A stretch of 64,000 nt of DNA from Prinsepia uniflora (lineage: Eukaryota; Streptophyta; Magnoliopsida; Rosales; Rosaceae). The position numbers were made by a program, and so were the translations under genes. The stretch is from positions 44,672,194 through 44,736,193 of the forward strand of contig CM064870.1 in NCBI GenBank assembly GCA_032719365.1. The letters are read 5' to 3'. Positions within the stretch are counted from its first letter, which is position 1. The number at the start of each line of letters is the position of its first letter. This document shows, in pieces, positions 19,845 to 31,074 of this stretch. Under the pieces are notes generated by a model that searched no databases, had not been told where the DNA came from, and was given only the letters and a program-made list of their open reading frames with translations.

Positions 19845-22658
19845 TGTAACACCCCGGAAATTCGAGGATTTCAATATTGTACTTTAATGTGTGATTTGAC
19901 GCTTTTACCCTTGTTATGGGTATGGTCAATTGTTGACTTTTTGATTGATGAATTAAACGGACTTTGACATATGACCGTGACGTAGTTCGGGACGTCACGA
20001 GTTCATAGACAGGTGGCACGTCCAATTCGGACGATCAGGGAAAAAGTTATGACTATCGGAAGTTCAGGGGTATTACCGTAATTTAGACTTTTGGGGGTGA
20101 AAATGTTGACTTTTCTTTTGGCAACTAATTTTCAGTTGACTCAAGGACCATTAGGTAGGTCTCGACGTCCTGAGTCCGTAGACAGGCGGCACGCCGAAAT
20201 CGGACTTCGTACGAGGAAGTTATGGTCAGAAACGTGAAATCGGGAGGTTCGTGTCTCGGTTTTCGTGCCAAATATTTTATTCTGGAAATCTGATTGGAGG
20301 ACACCTGGTGAGTGACAAGTGTCACTCACCCATTGGCTAGATTGGATCAGATCCACTATGGGTTTAAATACCATTAAAACCCACTTTTAATCACAGCCCT
20401 TGATCTGATACACCCCTGATCTAATCTCAGCCTTTGATCTCATTTCAAGATCTAATCTGGGCCGTTCATTTCATTGTGCAGCTTTCCCTCCATTTCTATA
20501 TATTTCCTTACCCGACACCCACGTACTGTCCATTCCATAACATCACACCACAACTGCATCTGATCCTTATTCTGTGTGCCCTTGGGCTGGACGTGTGTGG
20601 CGGCAGGTGGCAGTGACCACGGCGGAGGACGGCGGCGAGGTAGGAACCAGAGAAAACCCGAAACGGTTTTAAAACCCAGAAATTGGTAACTTGAATTCCA
20701 ACGTTTGGTTTTGGTTTTTATTTACCCTAATCAACTCTAGGAACTGTTAGGAACCTTTTGGGATCAATTGCGTGACCGGAGGTAGCCTGAACGGAGTGCA
20801 AACGGCGACGGGAACCCGGGTCTGTTCATCGAGGTGAGTCTTCGATTCAGCCCTTGTTTATTGATTTTAATTTGCTAGAACTGTTTCTGGGATTAAGACG
20901 AGTAGTTAGGAACAAACCTGAACGAAAATGATTGAGAAATGGTGAAATGGTGACCGGGTATTGATCGCGGGTCTGATCGACCCGAGTTGCAGAGATACGG
21001 GTCAACCCGTCTGAGGACAGAGGTGATGACGTGGCACCCTGTCAGACTTTCAGGTGACGTGGACCAACCGTGAGCCGACACGTGTCACATGTCAGTGCAC
21101 AGTCAGCACTGACATGTCAGTGACGTGGCCCAATCAGGGACTGCCACGTGTCACTGACATGTCAGTGATGTGGACCAGTGCCGTGCTGACACGTGGCACA
21201 TGTCAGATCTGACACGTGGCCTGACAGATCAGTGAGGTGGACCAATCAGATGTTGACATGTGGCGCCTGTCAGAGTCTGACATGTCAGACCTGACAGCTG
21301 TCAGATGACGTCAGCATGACGTCATGCTGACGTCAGCAGTGACGTCAGCGATGACGTCAGCAGGACTGTTCCTGCGTTGACCGACGCGTTGACCGACGCG
21401 TGGGGGCGCGTGTGAACATTGTTTTTGGTGGGACCACCACCATTCTTTAGGTTTCGACGATCCGGATCCAATGGCGGTGCTTTCGAGTCGATCGGAGATC
21501 ATTAAGTTGGTCAAATTAAGGTTTATTGCCTTGGGAAGTGCGTTCGGGCGGCTTTCCCGGGCCAGTTTCGGCCTAGGCTTTCATGGTTGAATGTTAGGGG
21601 TTTGTATTGACCTTTACGAATACTTTGGACTTGACAGGGATCGTACATTTGTACCAGGACGAGGGTATACGTTCGGTTTCTAGCAGGATTGTACTGTGAG
21701 TGGGCCATTTTCTTAAACCCTTGCGTGCATAAATGTTTTCTGGTTTATTATACTTATTCACATGCTAAAACAATAATGGTTTTGATGATATGGAAAATAT
21801 GGTTATGGCACGTTTCACGGTATTTGGGCTTGAGACCCGTCTGATGAAACTTAATGATTGGTTCGGATGTTAACTATGTATATATATATGCCTTGCATGT
21901 GGATATCAATAAAATGCAATTGTTACTGCACTGTATAGATCCTTCCATATTATATTATCTCCTCCGGATGAGGTACCCCGGAGAGGTCACGGACGTCTAG
22001 AACGTCCAGCGTCTATGACGCAAAGCATCGGGGATGCTGTACCCGAACGGGGTTCGGGGATTGAACTCGGAATTGAGACCCGAGTGGCACGCGTAGCCTT
22101 GTGATTGTGACCTTATTGGACGTCAGGGACGTTAGACATCGGGGATGTCGGGATTGGAGTGTATAGTGCAGTGGCTAAAATCATGGTTATGGTTTTATTA
22201 CATGCCTTATGGTTCATATTATATGGTTTTTGATTTTGTATTGTGATGCACGCATGTTTGGAAAACGAAGGGGTAAATTATATGTTTTACTTATCAAACG
22301 ATTTTGTGAACTTGAGTTTCGGTCCACTCACCTTTAATGTTTTTGATAACCCCTCCAGTTCGGGAAACTGAGGTAGAGGAGGAACCAGAGGCTGAGGCAT
22401 AGATCTACTTCTGCGTACCTGAACCCCTGCTGGGCGGTGTACCCGCAGGTTTACTTTAGAGTCGTGCTCGCAAATTTGTAATTTTGGATTTCATCCCTTG
22501 TCTGACATTCGTTTAATTCGGATTTGATGTATGACTTTAATTTGGTTATTTATGCATTTAAATTTTTTGAGGTTAAAATTGGTATGAATTATTGGGTGTC
22601 AGACGGGAGCAGGGCACGTCCCCTTGTGGTCCCTGTGGGATCGGGGCGGGTCCTGTCA
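19845..22658 (+). repeat. 3' LTR of element B
   Basis: About 98 percent identical by eye to 12425-15231, ending cctgtca and followed by the second TSD ctaaa (22659-22663). The ACGT array with five TGACGTCA sites (21304-21362) is kept. Confidence 0.93.
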
Positions 22659-24504
22659 CTAAAGCCCCGGAATTTTCCGGAATTTTTAACTTTTTTAATC
22701 CGGATCTGAAACCTTCCGATGCCCCGAACATTATCGAGATGGTGTCCGATCGACACGAAACTAGTTCCAAAATGTTCGTTACATCGAATAGAAGATTTCA
22801 CGTGTTGAAAAATTTCCCAAACAGTGGGACACGCACCCCCACGTGCCCAATGAATGTGTTGCGCGTGAGATCACACGCGACACTATTCACACGTCTCCTA
22901 CCTTGGTCGAACTGGTTCTCTGCAACTGGACCAGGCCGAACCGGTTTGGACCGGTTCAAGGCCATAACTAGTCCATTTCTAATCCATTTTGTTCCATATT
23001 GATCCTAATCTCATCCTTATCATATTTCCTAACTATTAAACCACTAAAAACATACAAAAAGCAAGGAGAACCGTACCTCCTTGACCGTCCATGGCGGTGA
23101 TGACCTCCTCCACCGTCCACCGTCATCCCATGCCGTCATAGCACACGAAAACCACCTCACTTGCCTCACCAGATCCCCAGAAACATAACCACATCATTAG
23201 TTTCGATCCAAAACCCACAAAAACCTAGTTCCAATTTTTGAATCAAACTCACCTCACGGGTTCGGCCTCCCCGCCGTGGCCACCATCGTCCCAGCCTCTC
23301 ATCACTCTCTCAGGGTCACACACGGCATAGCATGAAAGATGGTGATGATGTGTGTGGTGTTTGTTGTGTTTGTATGGAGGATGAGGAAGTATAGAAAATG
23401 AACAAGAAATATGGAGGGGGGTGCGGGTTTGAAGAAGAAGAAACAAGAAAATAATATCTGGTGGGAGAGAGATGAGATGAGATGAGTGGTGAGGATTTGA
23501 GTGATTAAATTTAGATGGAGGGCTAGGATTTAATGTTAGAAAGTTTAATTATAAAATAATTAATATAATAGTATTTAATTACTTAGATCCACGATTTAGG
23601 GGAATTGACCAATGGGATGAGTGACACTTGTCACTCATCCATGGGTCCCACTCAAAATATCTGCCCAATCCGATATTGCCAAATCAGCATCGTCTCGAAG
23701 TACGTGCATAGTGAAATCGTACTTCCGTGACCTATAACTCTCCCGTTCGAAGTCTGATTTCAGCATGCCGCCTGTCCATGGATTCGTATTATCTCGATCT
23801 ACGTAACGGTCCTCGACCCTCGGACATCCTATTCCAAAAGTCAACATTTTGCCCCTTTTTAACCAAAATTACCAAAATGCCCTTGAGCATCCGAACGTCA
23901 TAACTTCTTCCTCGAATGTCGAAATTAAACGTGCCACCTGTCTATGAACTCGTGACGTCACGAACTACGTCACGGTCATCGGTCAAAGTCCTTTTGACTT
24001 CTAGAATGAAAAGTTAACGTTTTACCCATTCTAGGGGCAAAACGGTCATTTTGCATCGTTCGCCCAACTAATCACCGATTAACCTCACTTTCGTGACTTA
24101 TAACTCTCCCATTCGAAGTTTGATTTCAGCATGCCACCTGTCCATGGATTCGTATCATCTCGATCTACGTAACGGTCCTCGGCCCTCGGACATCCCCGTC
24201 CAAAAGTCAACATTTTGCCCCTTTTTAACCAAAATTACCAAAATGCCCTTGAGCATCCGAACGTCATAACTTCTTCCTCGAATGTCGGAATTGTATGTGC
24301 CACCTGTCTATGAACTCGTGACGTCACGATCATCAGTCAAAGTCCATTTGACCACCAGAATGAAAAGTCAACGTTTTGCCCATTCTAGGGGCAAAACGGT
24401 CATTTTGCATCGTTCGTCCGATTTCGCCCAACTAATCACCGATTAACCTCACTAATAGTGATTAGTCACTAATCTAATCCTGGAATTCGGGACGGGTCGT
24501 TACA
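22659..24504 (-). repeat. 3' LTR of the large type A element, right arm
   Basis: This continues the LTR interrupted at 12424, matches 35345-36853, and ends cgggtcgttaca at the element interior. It contains a 366-bp tandem duplication absent from the other LTR. Together with 11678-12424 it forms the 3' LTR of a minus-strand element whose 5' LTR is at 30747-36853. Confidence 0.85.
23724..24455 (-). repeat. 366-bp tandem duplication inside LTR A
   Basis: Two copies begin with cgtgacctataactctccc (about 23726) and cgtgacttataactctccc (about 24092), each ending aatcaccgattaacctcac. They carry several point differences. The sister LTR at 36415-36800 has one copy, so the duplication arose after insertion or by uneven exchange. 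Confidence 0.8.
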
Positions 24505-24578
24505 ACCTTCCATCCTTAATTAATTTCGTCCTCGAAATTCCAACCGACCTAATTCTAACCGTTCATCCCTCCTTAATT
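24505..24578 (-). other. Duplicated polypurine tract of the large type A element
   Basis: The minus strand carries aattaaggatggaagg next to the LTR (24505-24520) and a second tract aattaaggagggatgaa (about 24562-24578). This is the same double arrangement seen at 204-275 in A1. Confidence 0.7.
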
Positions 24579-24909
24579 AGTTTCGTTCTCGAAACTCCAA
24601 CTATCCTGGTTCCACATCCACCTCGTGGAAATAATTCGATCTCACGACACATGCACACTCGTACACCAACTAACCAGAACAAAACTCGTCTGCACCCAGA
24701 CGTACCACTAACACTCACGTCGTATCGACTACATTCGACCAAGTCGAATGACAGTATTCGTAGGTTCCGAACTAACACCACTTGTCAACTCCACTATTTC
24801 ATTGACACGAACAACTCGAAGGTTTCCTTGCTCCATCACCATTCTATCCTGACGTCTGCTCCCACTGGGAGTCACCAAATCTCACTTACCGAACCACGCT
24901 GACACCTTC
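24505..24909 (-). mobile_element. Interior of the large type A element, 3' portion
   Basis: Non-coding sequence between the 3' LTR and the solo LTR B insertion. It continues at 27664. No gag or pol motif is readable in any frame. Its last five bases, ccttc, are the TSD of the inserted LTR. Confidence 0.7.
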
Positions 24910-27658
24910 TGACAGGACCCGCCCCGATCCCACAGGGACCACAAGGGGACGTGCCCTGCTCCCGTCTGACACCCAATAATTCATACCAATTTTAACCTCA
25001 AAACATTTAAAAGCATAAATAACCAAATTAAAGTTATACATCAAATCCGAATTAAACGAATGTCAGACAAGGGATGAAATCCAAAATTACAAATTTGCGA
25101 GCACGACTCTAAAGTAAACCTGCGGGTACACCGCCCAGCAGGGGTTCAGGTACGCAGAAGTAGATCTATGCCTCAGCCTCTGGTTCCTCCTCTACCTCAG
25201 TTTCCCGACCTGGAGGGGTTATCAAAACATTAAGGGTGAGTGGACCGAAACTCAAGTTTATGAAATCGTTTGATAAGTAAAACATATAATTTATCCCTCC
25301 GTTTTCCAAACATGCGTGCATCATAATTCAAAATCATTAACCATATAATATGAACCATAAGGCATATAATAAAACCATAACCATAATTTTAGCCACTGCA
25401 CTATACACTCCAATCCCGACATCCATGATGTCTGACGTCCCTGACGTCCAATAAGGTCACAATCACAAGGCTACGCGTGCCACTCGGGTCTCAATTCCGA
25501 GTTCAATCCCCGAACCCCGTTCGGTTACAGCATCCCCGATGCTTAGCGTCATAGACGCTGGACGTTCTAGACGTCCGTGACCTCTCCGGGGTACCTCATC
25601 CGGAGGAGACAATATAATATGGAAGGATCGATACAGTGCAGTAACAAATACATTTTATTGATATCCACATGCAAACATATATATACATAGATAGAATCCG
25701 AACCAATCATTAAGTTTCATCAGACGGGTCTCAAGCCCAAATACCGTGAAACATGCCATAACCATATTTTCCATATCCTCAAAACCATTATTGTTTTAGC
25801 ATGTGAATAAGTATAAATAACCAGAAAACATTTATGCACGCAAGGGTTTAAGAAAATGGTCCACTCACAGTACAATCCTGCTAGAAACCGAACGTATACC
25901 CTCGTCCTGGTACAAATGTACAACTCCTGTCATATCCAAAGTATATGCAAAGGTCAATTTAAACCCCTAACATTCAACCATGAAGCCCTAGACCGAAACC
26001 GGTCCGGAAAAGCCACCCGAACGCGCTTTCCAAGGCAATAAACCTTATTTTGACCAACCTAATGATCTCCGATCGACCCGAAACCACCGCCATTGGATCC
26101 AGATCGTCGAAACCTAAAGAATGGTGGTGGTCCCACCAGGAACACTGTTCACACGTGCCCCCACGCGCCGGTCAACGCGGCGGTCAACGCAGGAACAGTT
26201 CCTGCTGACGTCATCTGACAGCTGTCAGGTCTGACATGTCAGACTCTGACAGGTGCCACGTGTCAACATCTGGTTGGTCCACCACACTGATCTGTCAGGC
26301 CACGTGTCGGATCTGACATGTGCCACGTGTCAGCACGGCACTGGTCCACGTCACTGACATGTCAGTGACACGTGGCAGTCCCTGACTGGTCCACGTCACT
26401 GACATGTCAGTGCTGACTGTGCACTGACATGTGACACGTGTCGGCTCACGGTTGGTCCACGTCATCTGACAGACTGACAGGGTGCCACGTCATCACCGCT
26501 GTCCTCAGACGGGTAGACCTGAATACCTGCAACTCGGGTCGATTAGACCCGCGATCATGACCCGGTTGCCATAACTTCATTTCTGGATCATTTTCGTTCC
26601 TTTCAATTCCTAACTACTCGTCTGAGTCCCTAGATTGGTTCAGTGTAAATAGAATGGAGAAAAACCGATAGGATCGAGGGCCTACCTCGATGAACAGAAC
26701 CGGTTTCCGTCGCCGTTTAGTCACCGCCCTGAGCTCCTTCGGCCACGAGTTCAAACGCAGAAGGTTCCTGGCAGTCCCTAGAGTCGTTTAGGATCCAACA
26801 AAAACAAAACTAAACGTGGGAAGTGGATTTACCAAAATCTGGGTTTGAAAACCGCCACGGGTTCCCTGATTCCTTCCTCGCCGCCGTCCTCCGCCGTGGT
26901 CACTGCCGTCGCTCAGCCTCGCCAGTGAGTCCCCAATACGCAGACACAGAGAGTGGATGATTTGCTGGGATGTTTGATCGAAATGGGCAGAATGTGCTCT
27001 GCGGGTATGAAATATAAAGAAATGGAGGGAAGGAAACGGACGGCCCAGATTTGATCTCCAGATTAGATCAAGGGCTCAGATTAGATCAGGGGTTTTTAAT
27101 CCAAGGGCTGGAATTTAAAGCTGATTCAAATGTTAATTAATCCAATAGTGGATCTGATCCAATCTAGCCAATGGGTGAGTGACACTTGTCACTCACCAGG
27201 TGTCCTCCAATCAGATTTCCTGAATTTAATATTCGACACGAAAACCGAGACACGAACTTCCCGAATTCACGTTTCTGACCATAACTTCCTCGTACGAAGT
27301 CCGATTTCGGCGTGCCGCCTGTCTACGGACTCAGGACGTCGAGGCCTACCCAACGGTCCTTGAGTCAACTGAAAATTAGTTGTCAAAAGAAAAGTCAACA
27401 TTTTTCCCCGAGAGTCCAAATTACGGTAATGCCCTTGAACTTCTGATAGTCATAACTTTTACCCTGATCGTCCGAATTGGACGTGCCACCTGTCTATGAA
27501 CTCGTGACGTCCCGAACTACGTCACGGTCATAGGTCAAAGTTCATTTAGTTCACCAATCAAAAAGTCAAGAATTTGACCATACCATTCACAAGGGTAAAA
27601 TCGTCAAATCACACATTAAATTACAATATTGAAATCCTCGAATTTCCGGGGTGTTACA
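24910..27658 (-). repeat. Solo LTR B, reversed
   Basis: It begins tgacaggacccgcc and ends ccggggtgttaca, the reverse of the element B LTR ends, and is flanked by ccttc on both sides (24905-24909, 27659-27663). No internal region remains, so it is the product of LTR-LTR recombination. It is more diverged from the full element than that element's own LTRs are from each other, and has one TGACGTCA instead of five. Confidence 0.9.
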
Positions 27659-27663
27659 CCTTC

Positions 27664-30600
27664 GACAAACTGTCACCACTTGATAGTCGTCAGTCGAAAA
27701 CTGACACTATACTTACTTGTGGTTACACCAACCACCAATTTACTCAACCTGAGTTAACACTTACCAACATTTCACTCGACCTGTGTATAACTGGACCCAT
27801 CAGAATACCATGACCCAGTGAACAGTATCCAACGTCCAGTCCACGTTCTCGACTAATCCAATGGTATCGGGACTAAGCCGACTACCAACATGCTCACCAA
27901 CGTACCTCTGGTATAACCTATATACCGTCACCAGGCATCACAGTTCTGCCTGGTATCGTACCTCGAACAACGTACAAGGTACATACATCCATTACCAACC
28001 CGACTACAACAACAACCTAAGTGGTAGTCAATCATGTTTCGATTCTAGAGTCCATCTGTCCAATCCAATACTAGAAAAATCAAAACTCCGACCCATTATC
28101 CATTTCTAAATCCGAATCCGAAATCATCATTCCGTAAGCTAGCATTTGGAATAACCATTCCAAACCCAAATCCAGAAATCCACTTTCAAGTTTCAAAATC
28201 GAATCCTGAATCGTCATCCAGAAATTCGATCCCAAACCCCGAAATCTCGTTCACGTCTACCGAGCCGCACCAAAACCGAACCTATCGGTTACCTGCTCAA
28301 TACATTTGATTGACTTCATAGGGAAGCCAATCCCAATATCCACACGTCTAAGGCTGACCAAATCCGACCTCGTCAGACACTTACTCAGGCATAATATATC
28401 GTACAGGATTCACTTCGAAAAGAAGTTCAGTCCCAACATCCTTAACTCAAACATCCAAGTAAGAGCGATAAACTCTCCACCTATCTGGATAATCAAGGTC
28501 ACGATCCAGATCCATCACTGAGTCACCCGACCATAAACGTCACGATCGAGATCCACTTAGGATCCACACAGTTAACTACCAGATTCCAGGTCATAGGGTC
28601 ATACACCCTCAACGAATCTGCATACTTTCACATCGTGTGTCAACTAATTCCAACATCTAAATAGATATGTCAACGACGAGACACGCCGAGACTGTGGGTT
28701 CTCACTGATTACCTCGTATTGATCCTTGTCATTCCACCTAGGAAAAACCAAGGATGATCCAAAACGATGACATCAAAACTCATCCTACGTGAATACAAAT
28801 AGCACTCGCTGCACTCACCACGCCACGTAAACCAATATCTCCTGCCACTAAGCAGAGAATGAGAAATCTTAGTCACCTAACTTCGATATACTCAACTACT
28901 CCTGATGACCCAAGACAAATCCCGGGTCCACCAACCAATACATGATCAGTGTACTAGTGGCAACCAACAACATCTACATCATCAACATCATCTACCATGG
29001 TAGAACCTGAGAAGTCACCCAAATGACTTCAAAATATCCATTACCAATGTGGAAAACCCGCATTCCTCATGTCACCTCAATCGCATACTCTCGCGATTCT
29101 GAAATTCTAACCAGATTGGAAACAACATACTCGGACATCAACCATGTGTTTCTTTTTGACTAGTTAGGGACACATGCCCATTTCGTCTATCCGTTTATAC
29201 TATGTATGTAGGTACACTCGTTCCGAGTGGAATTCACGCGACTCAAGGTTAAATCTTGTATACTATTTACGAATGTGCCTAAACGGCATCCAACACTCGC
29301 ATCTCGTACCACGAGTCTCAACTACAGCTGGATCTAATCTAGTCCATCACTATCTGTGATCCACTCTCGAACCACAGATACCGAACATAAGCCTATCTCG
29401 ATTGAGTCACCTCCCGACTCGTGACTCACCGTCATCACAATCACCGGCACTAGCACCAGCGCTAGTACCAGCACCAACGTACTATCACTAGCACACAAGC
29501 ATCAACATCAGCCTCTGCATTCAGTGTGTGAATCAGAAAACTCTGGATCTCCGCTCATATCGAGCGACGACCCCGTACCTCTACTCGAATGGAAGAAACT
29601 CTGCCTCTGTCGTACCCAACAACTCTGGGTACAGTCACCCTGACAACTCATACGAGAAAAGGAAACGTCCCCTGAACGTCCCCGATTCCCAACAACCGTA
29701 ACTACAACCACTCTCGGTAGTAGTGCCTGCCACAGCCTCTTGCAGACCTAACTACCAGACATCTCGATATCCAGACTCCGCGTCCAACGAAATCAACCAC
29801 ACGTACTACTACTCTGTATCCCCACTCTGGGATTCCATCGACAAGTACCAACCCTGGTAACCTGTCCAACCAATTAACCAGTCGCATCACGACTCAACCA
29901 ATGTCGTCTACAAGGTCATCCACGACCTTAGTTGTACCAACTATCCATCACAACTATGGTAGCACGACAACCAACTAGGTCTAATCGATAACTACAACCT
30001 CGACTGCAGAGTGCAGTCCCATCACAAGCTGACATGACTAGACCGACTAACAGCCTCAAATCCGAATAGTAGTCAAATTCAAACCACTCATCAACTCACC
30101 TTTCTGAACCATACACCTAGGGTAGGGTTCCACAATCACACTTAGAGTTCCTCGAACCCGACTGCTAACTGTAGTATAATCCACAATCTGATCGTCCACA
30201 CGGTCGTGACATCGTAAAGACGTCAATCCAATCCTACTATAAGTTCAATTAGGATTCCTCGAATCCAACTGCTAACTGCTAGGAGCAGTAAATCCATCTA
30301 ACTCAACAATATCTGACCATCAAATGATCACAGCACCAAACCAAACGTCAAATCGATCCTACGACATCGTGAAAGACGATCCCAACTAACTGTCTCACGA
30401 TCCAACGCTAACGTACTGTTACGTTCATCCTTTCATAGGGTCCCATACTGTCATCCACGACAGAACTATGACAACCTCGGCATCTAGTGCCGAACTAAGA
30501 CGTTCCACGATCCAAACCTACCAACTATCGTACCGGCACCCTAACTATCAGGTTGATAACGAACTGTAGCCCATTGAGATATCACATCCTCGACCTACGT

Positions 30601-30746
30601 ACGGAGTAATGCACAAAATAAGCTCTGGAAATCCGAGTAACATGAGCAACCCTGCTTTGATATGAGCCAGCCTCGCTCCGATACCACGCTGACAGTATCA
30701 GAGCATCTTGGGTATCCGATGAGCTATCCGAGCTCTGATACCACGT
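27664..30746 (-). mobile_element. Interior of the large type A element, 5' portion, non-coding
   Basis: About 3.1 kb with only short chance open frames on either strand. I see no zinc knuckle, protease, RT or integrase motif. With 24505-24909 the interior totals about 3.5 kb, too short for gag-pol and its leader. This fits a large non-autonomous derivative (LARD-like) mobilised by relatives, although very heavy decay of a coding interior cannot be excluded. Confidence 0.55.
30675..30743 (-). other. Primer binding site and a second copy 57 bp away
   Basis: On the minus strand, tggtatcagagc (30732-30743) lies three bases from the LTR end, the initiator-Met site. A second site, tggtatcggagc (30675-30686), is also preceded by ctgtca plus three bases, mimicking the LTR end. 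The LTR-end/primer-site junction therefore appears duplicated. Confidence 0.7.
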
Positions 30747-31074
30747 TGACAGGACCGATCCCAATCCCCCCGGGGATTAACGCGGGATGACCCTGCTCCC
30801 ATCTGACATGAAGTGTCAGACAAGGGATATTTCCGACCTTTGCCCTCTCGGGCTATCAGAGTACGCTAGAATCCGGATGAGGTATGTGATATCTCGGTCT
30901 CTGCTATAGTCCACATCCACTGTCAACCTGAAGGGCAGTCAAAACATTAAAAGCTGTGAGTGGACAAAACAACCAGTTTATAAAAACATTTCATAAGAAA
31001 GACATTTGTACCCTTCACTAAAAAACATGCATGCATTTGAAAACCATTTAACCAAATGGAAACCATATGTGGGA
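30747..31074 (-). repeat. 5' LTR of the large type A element, inner arm
   Basis: It begins tgacaggaccgatcccaatc next to the primer binding site and is interrupted by solo LTR A2 after tggga. The rest is at 33961-36853. Confidence 0.85.

Larger units (their letters stand above)
12425..22658 (+). mobile_element. Nearly intact Tekay-type chromovirus (element B), 10.2 kb
   Basis: It has two LTRs of about 2.8 kb with TG...CA ends, a perfect 5-bp TSD ctaaa (12420-12424 and 22659-22663), a primer binding site for initiator-Met tRNA, a polypurine tract and gag-protease-RT-RNase H-integrase-chromodomain. By eye I count roughly 50 substitutions and a few indels between the LTRs, about 2 percent, so it is young on a plant time scale. 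The empty site is preserved in the sister LTR at about 35341-35360. The chromodomain and domain order point to the Tekay/Del clade. Confidence 0.93.
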
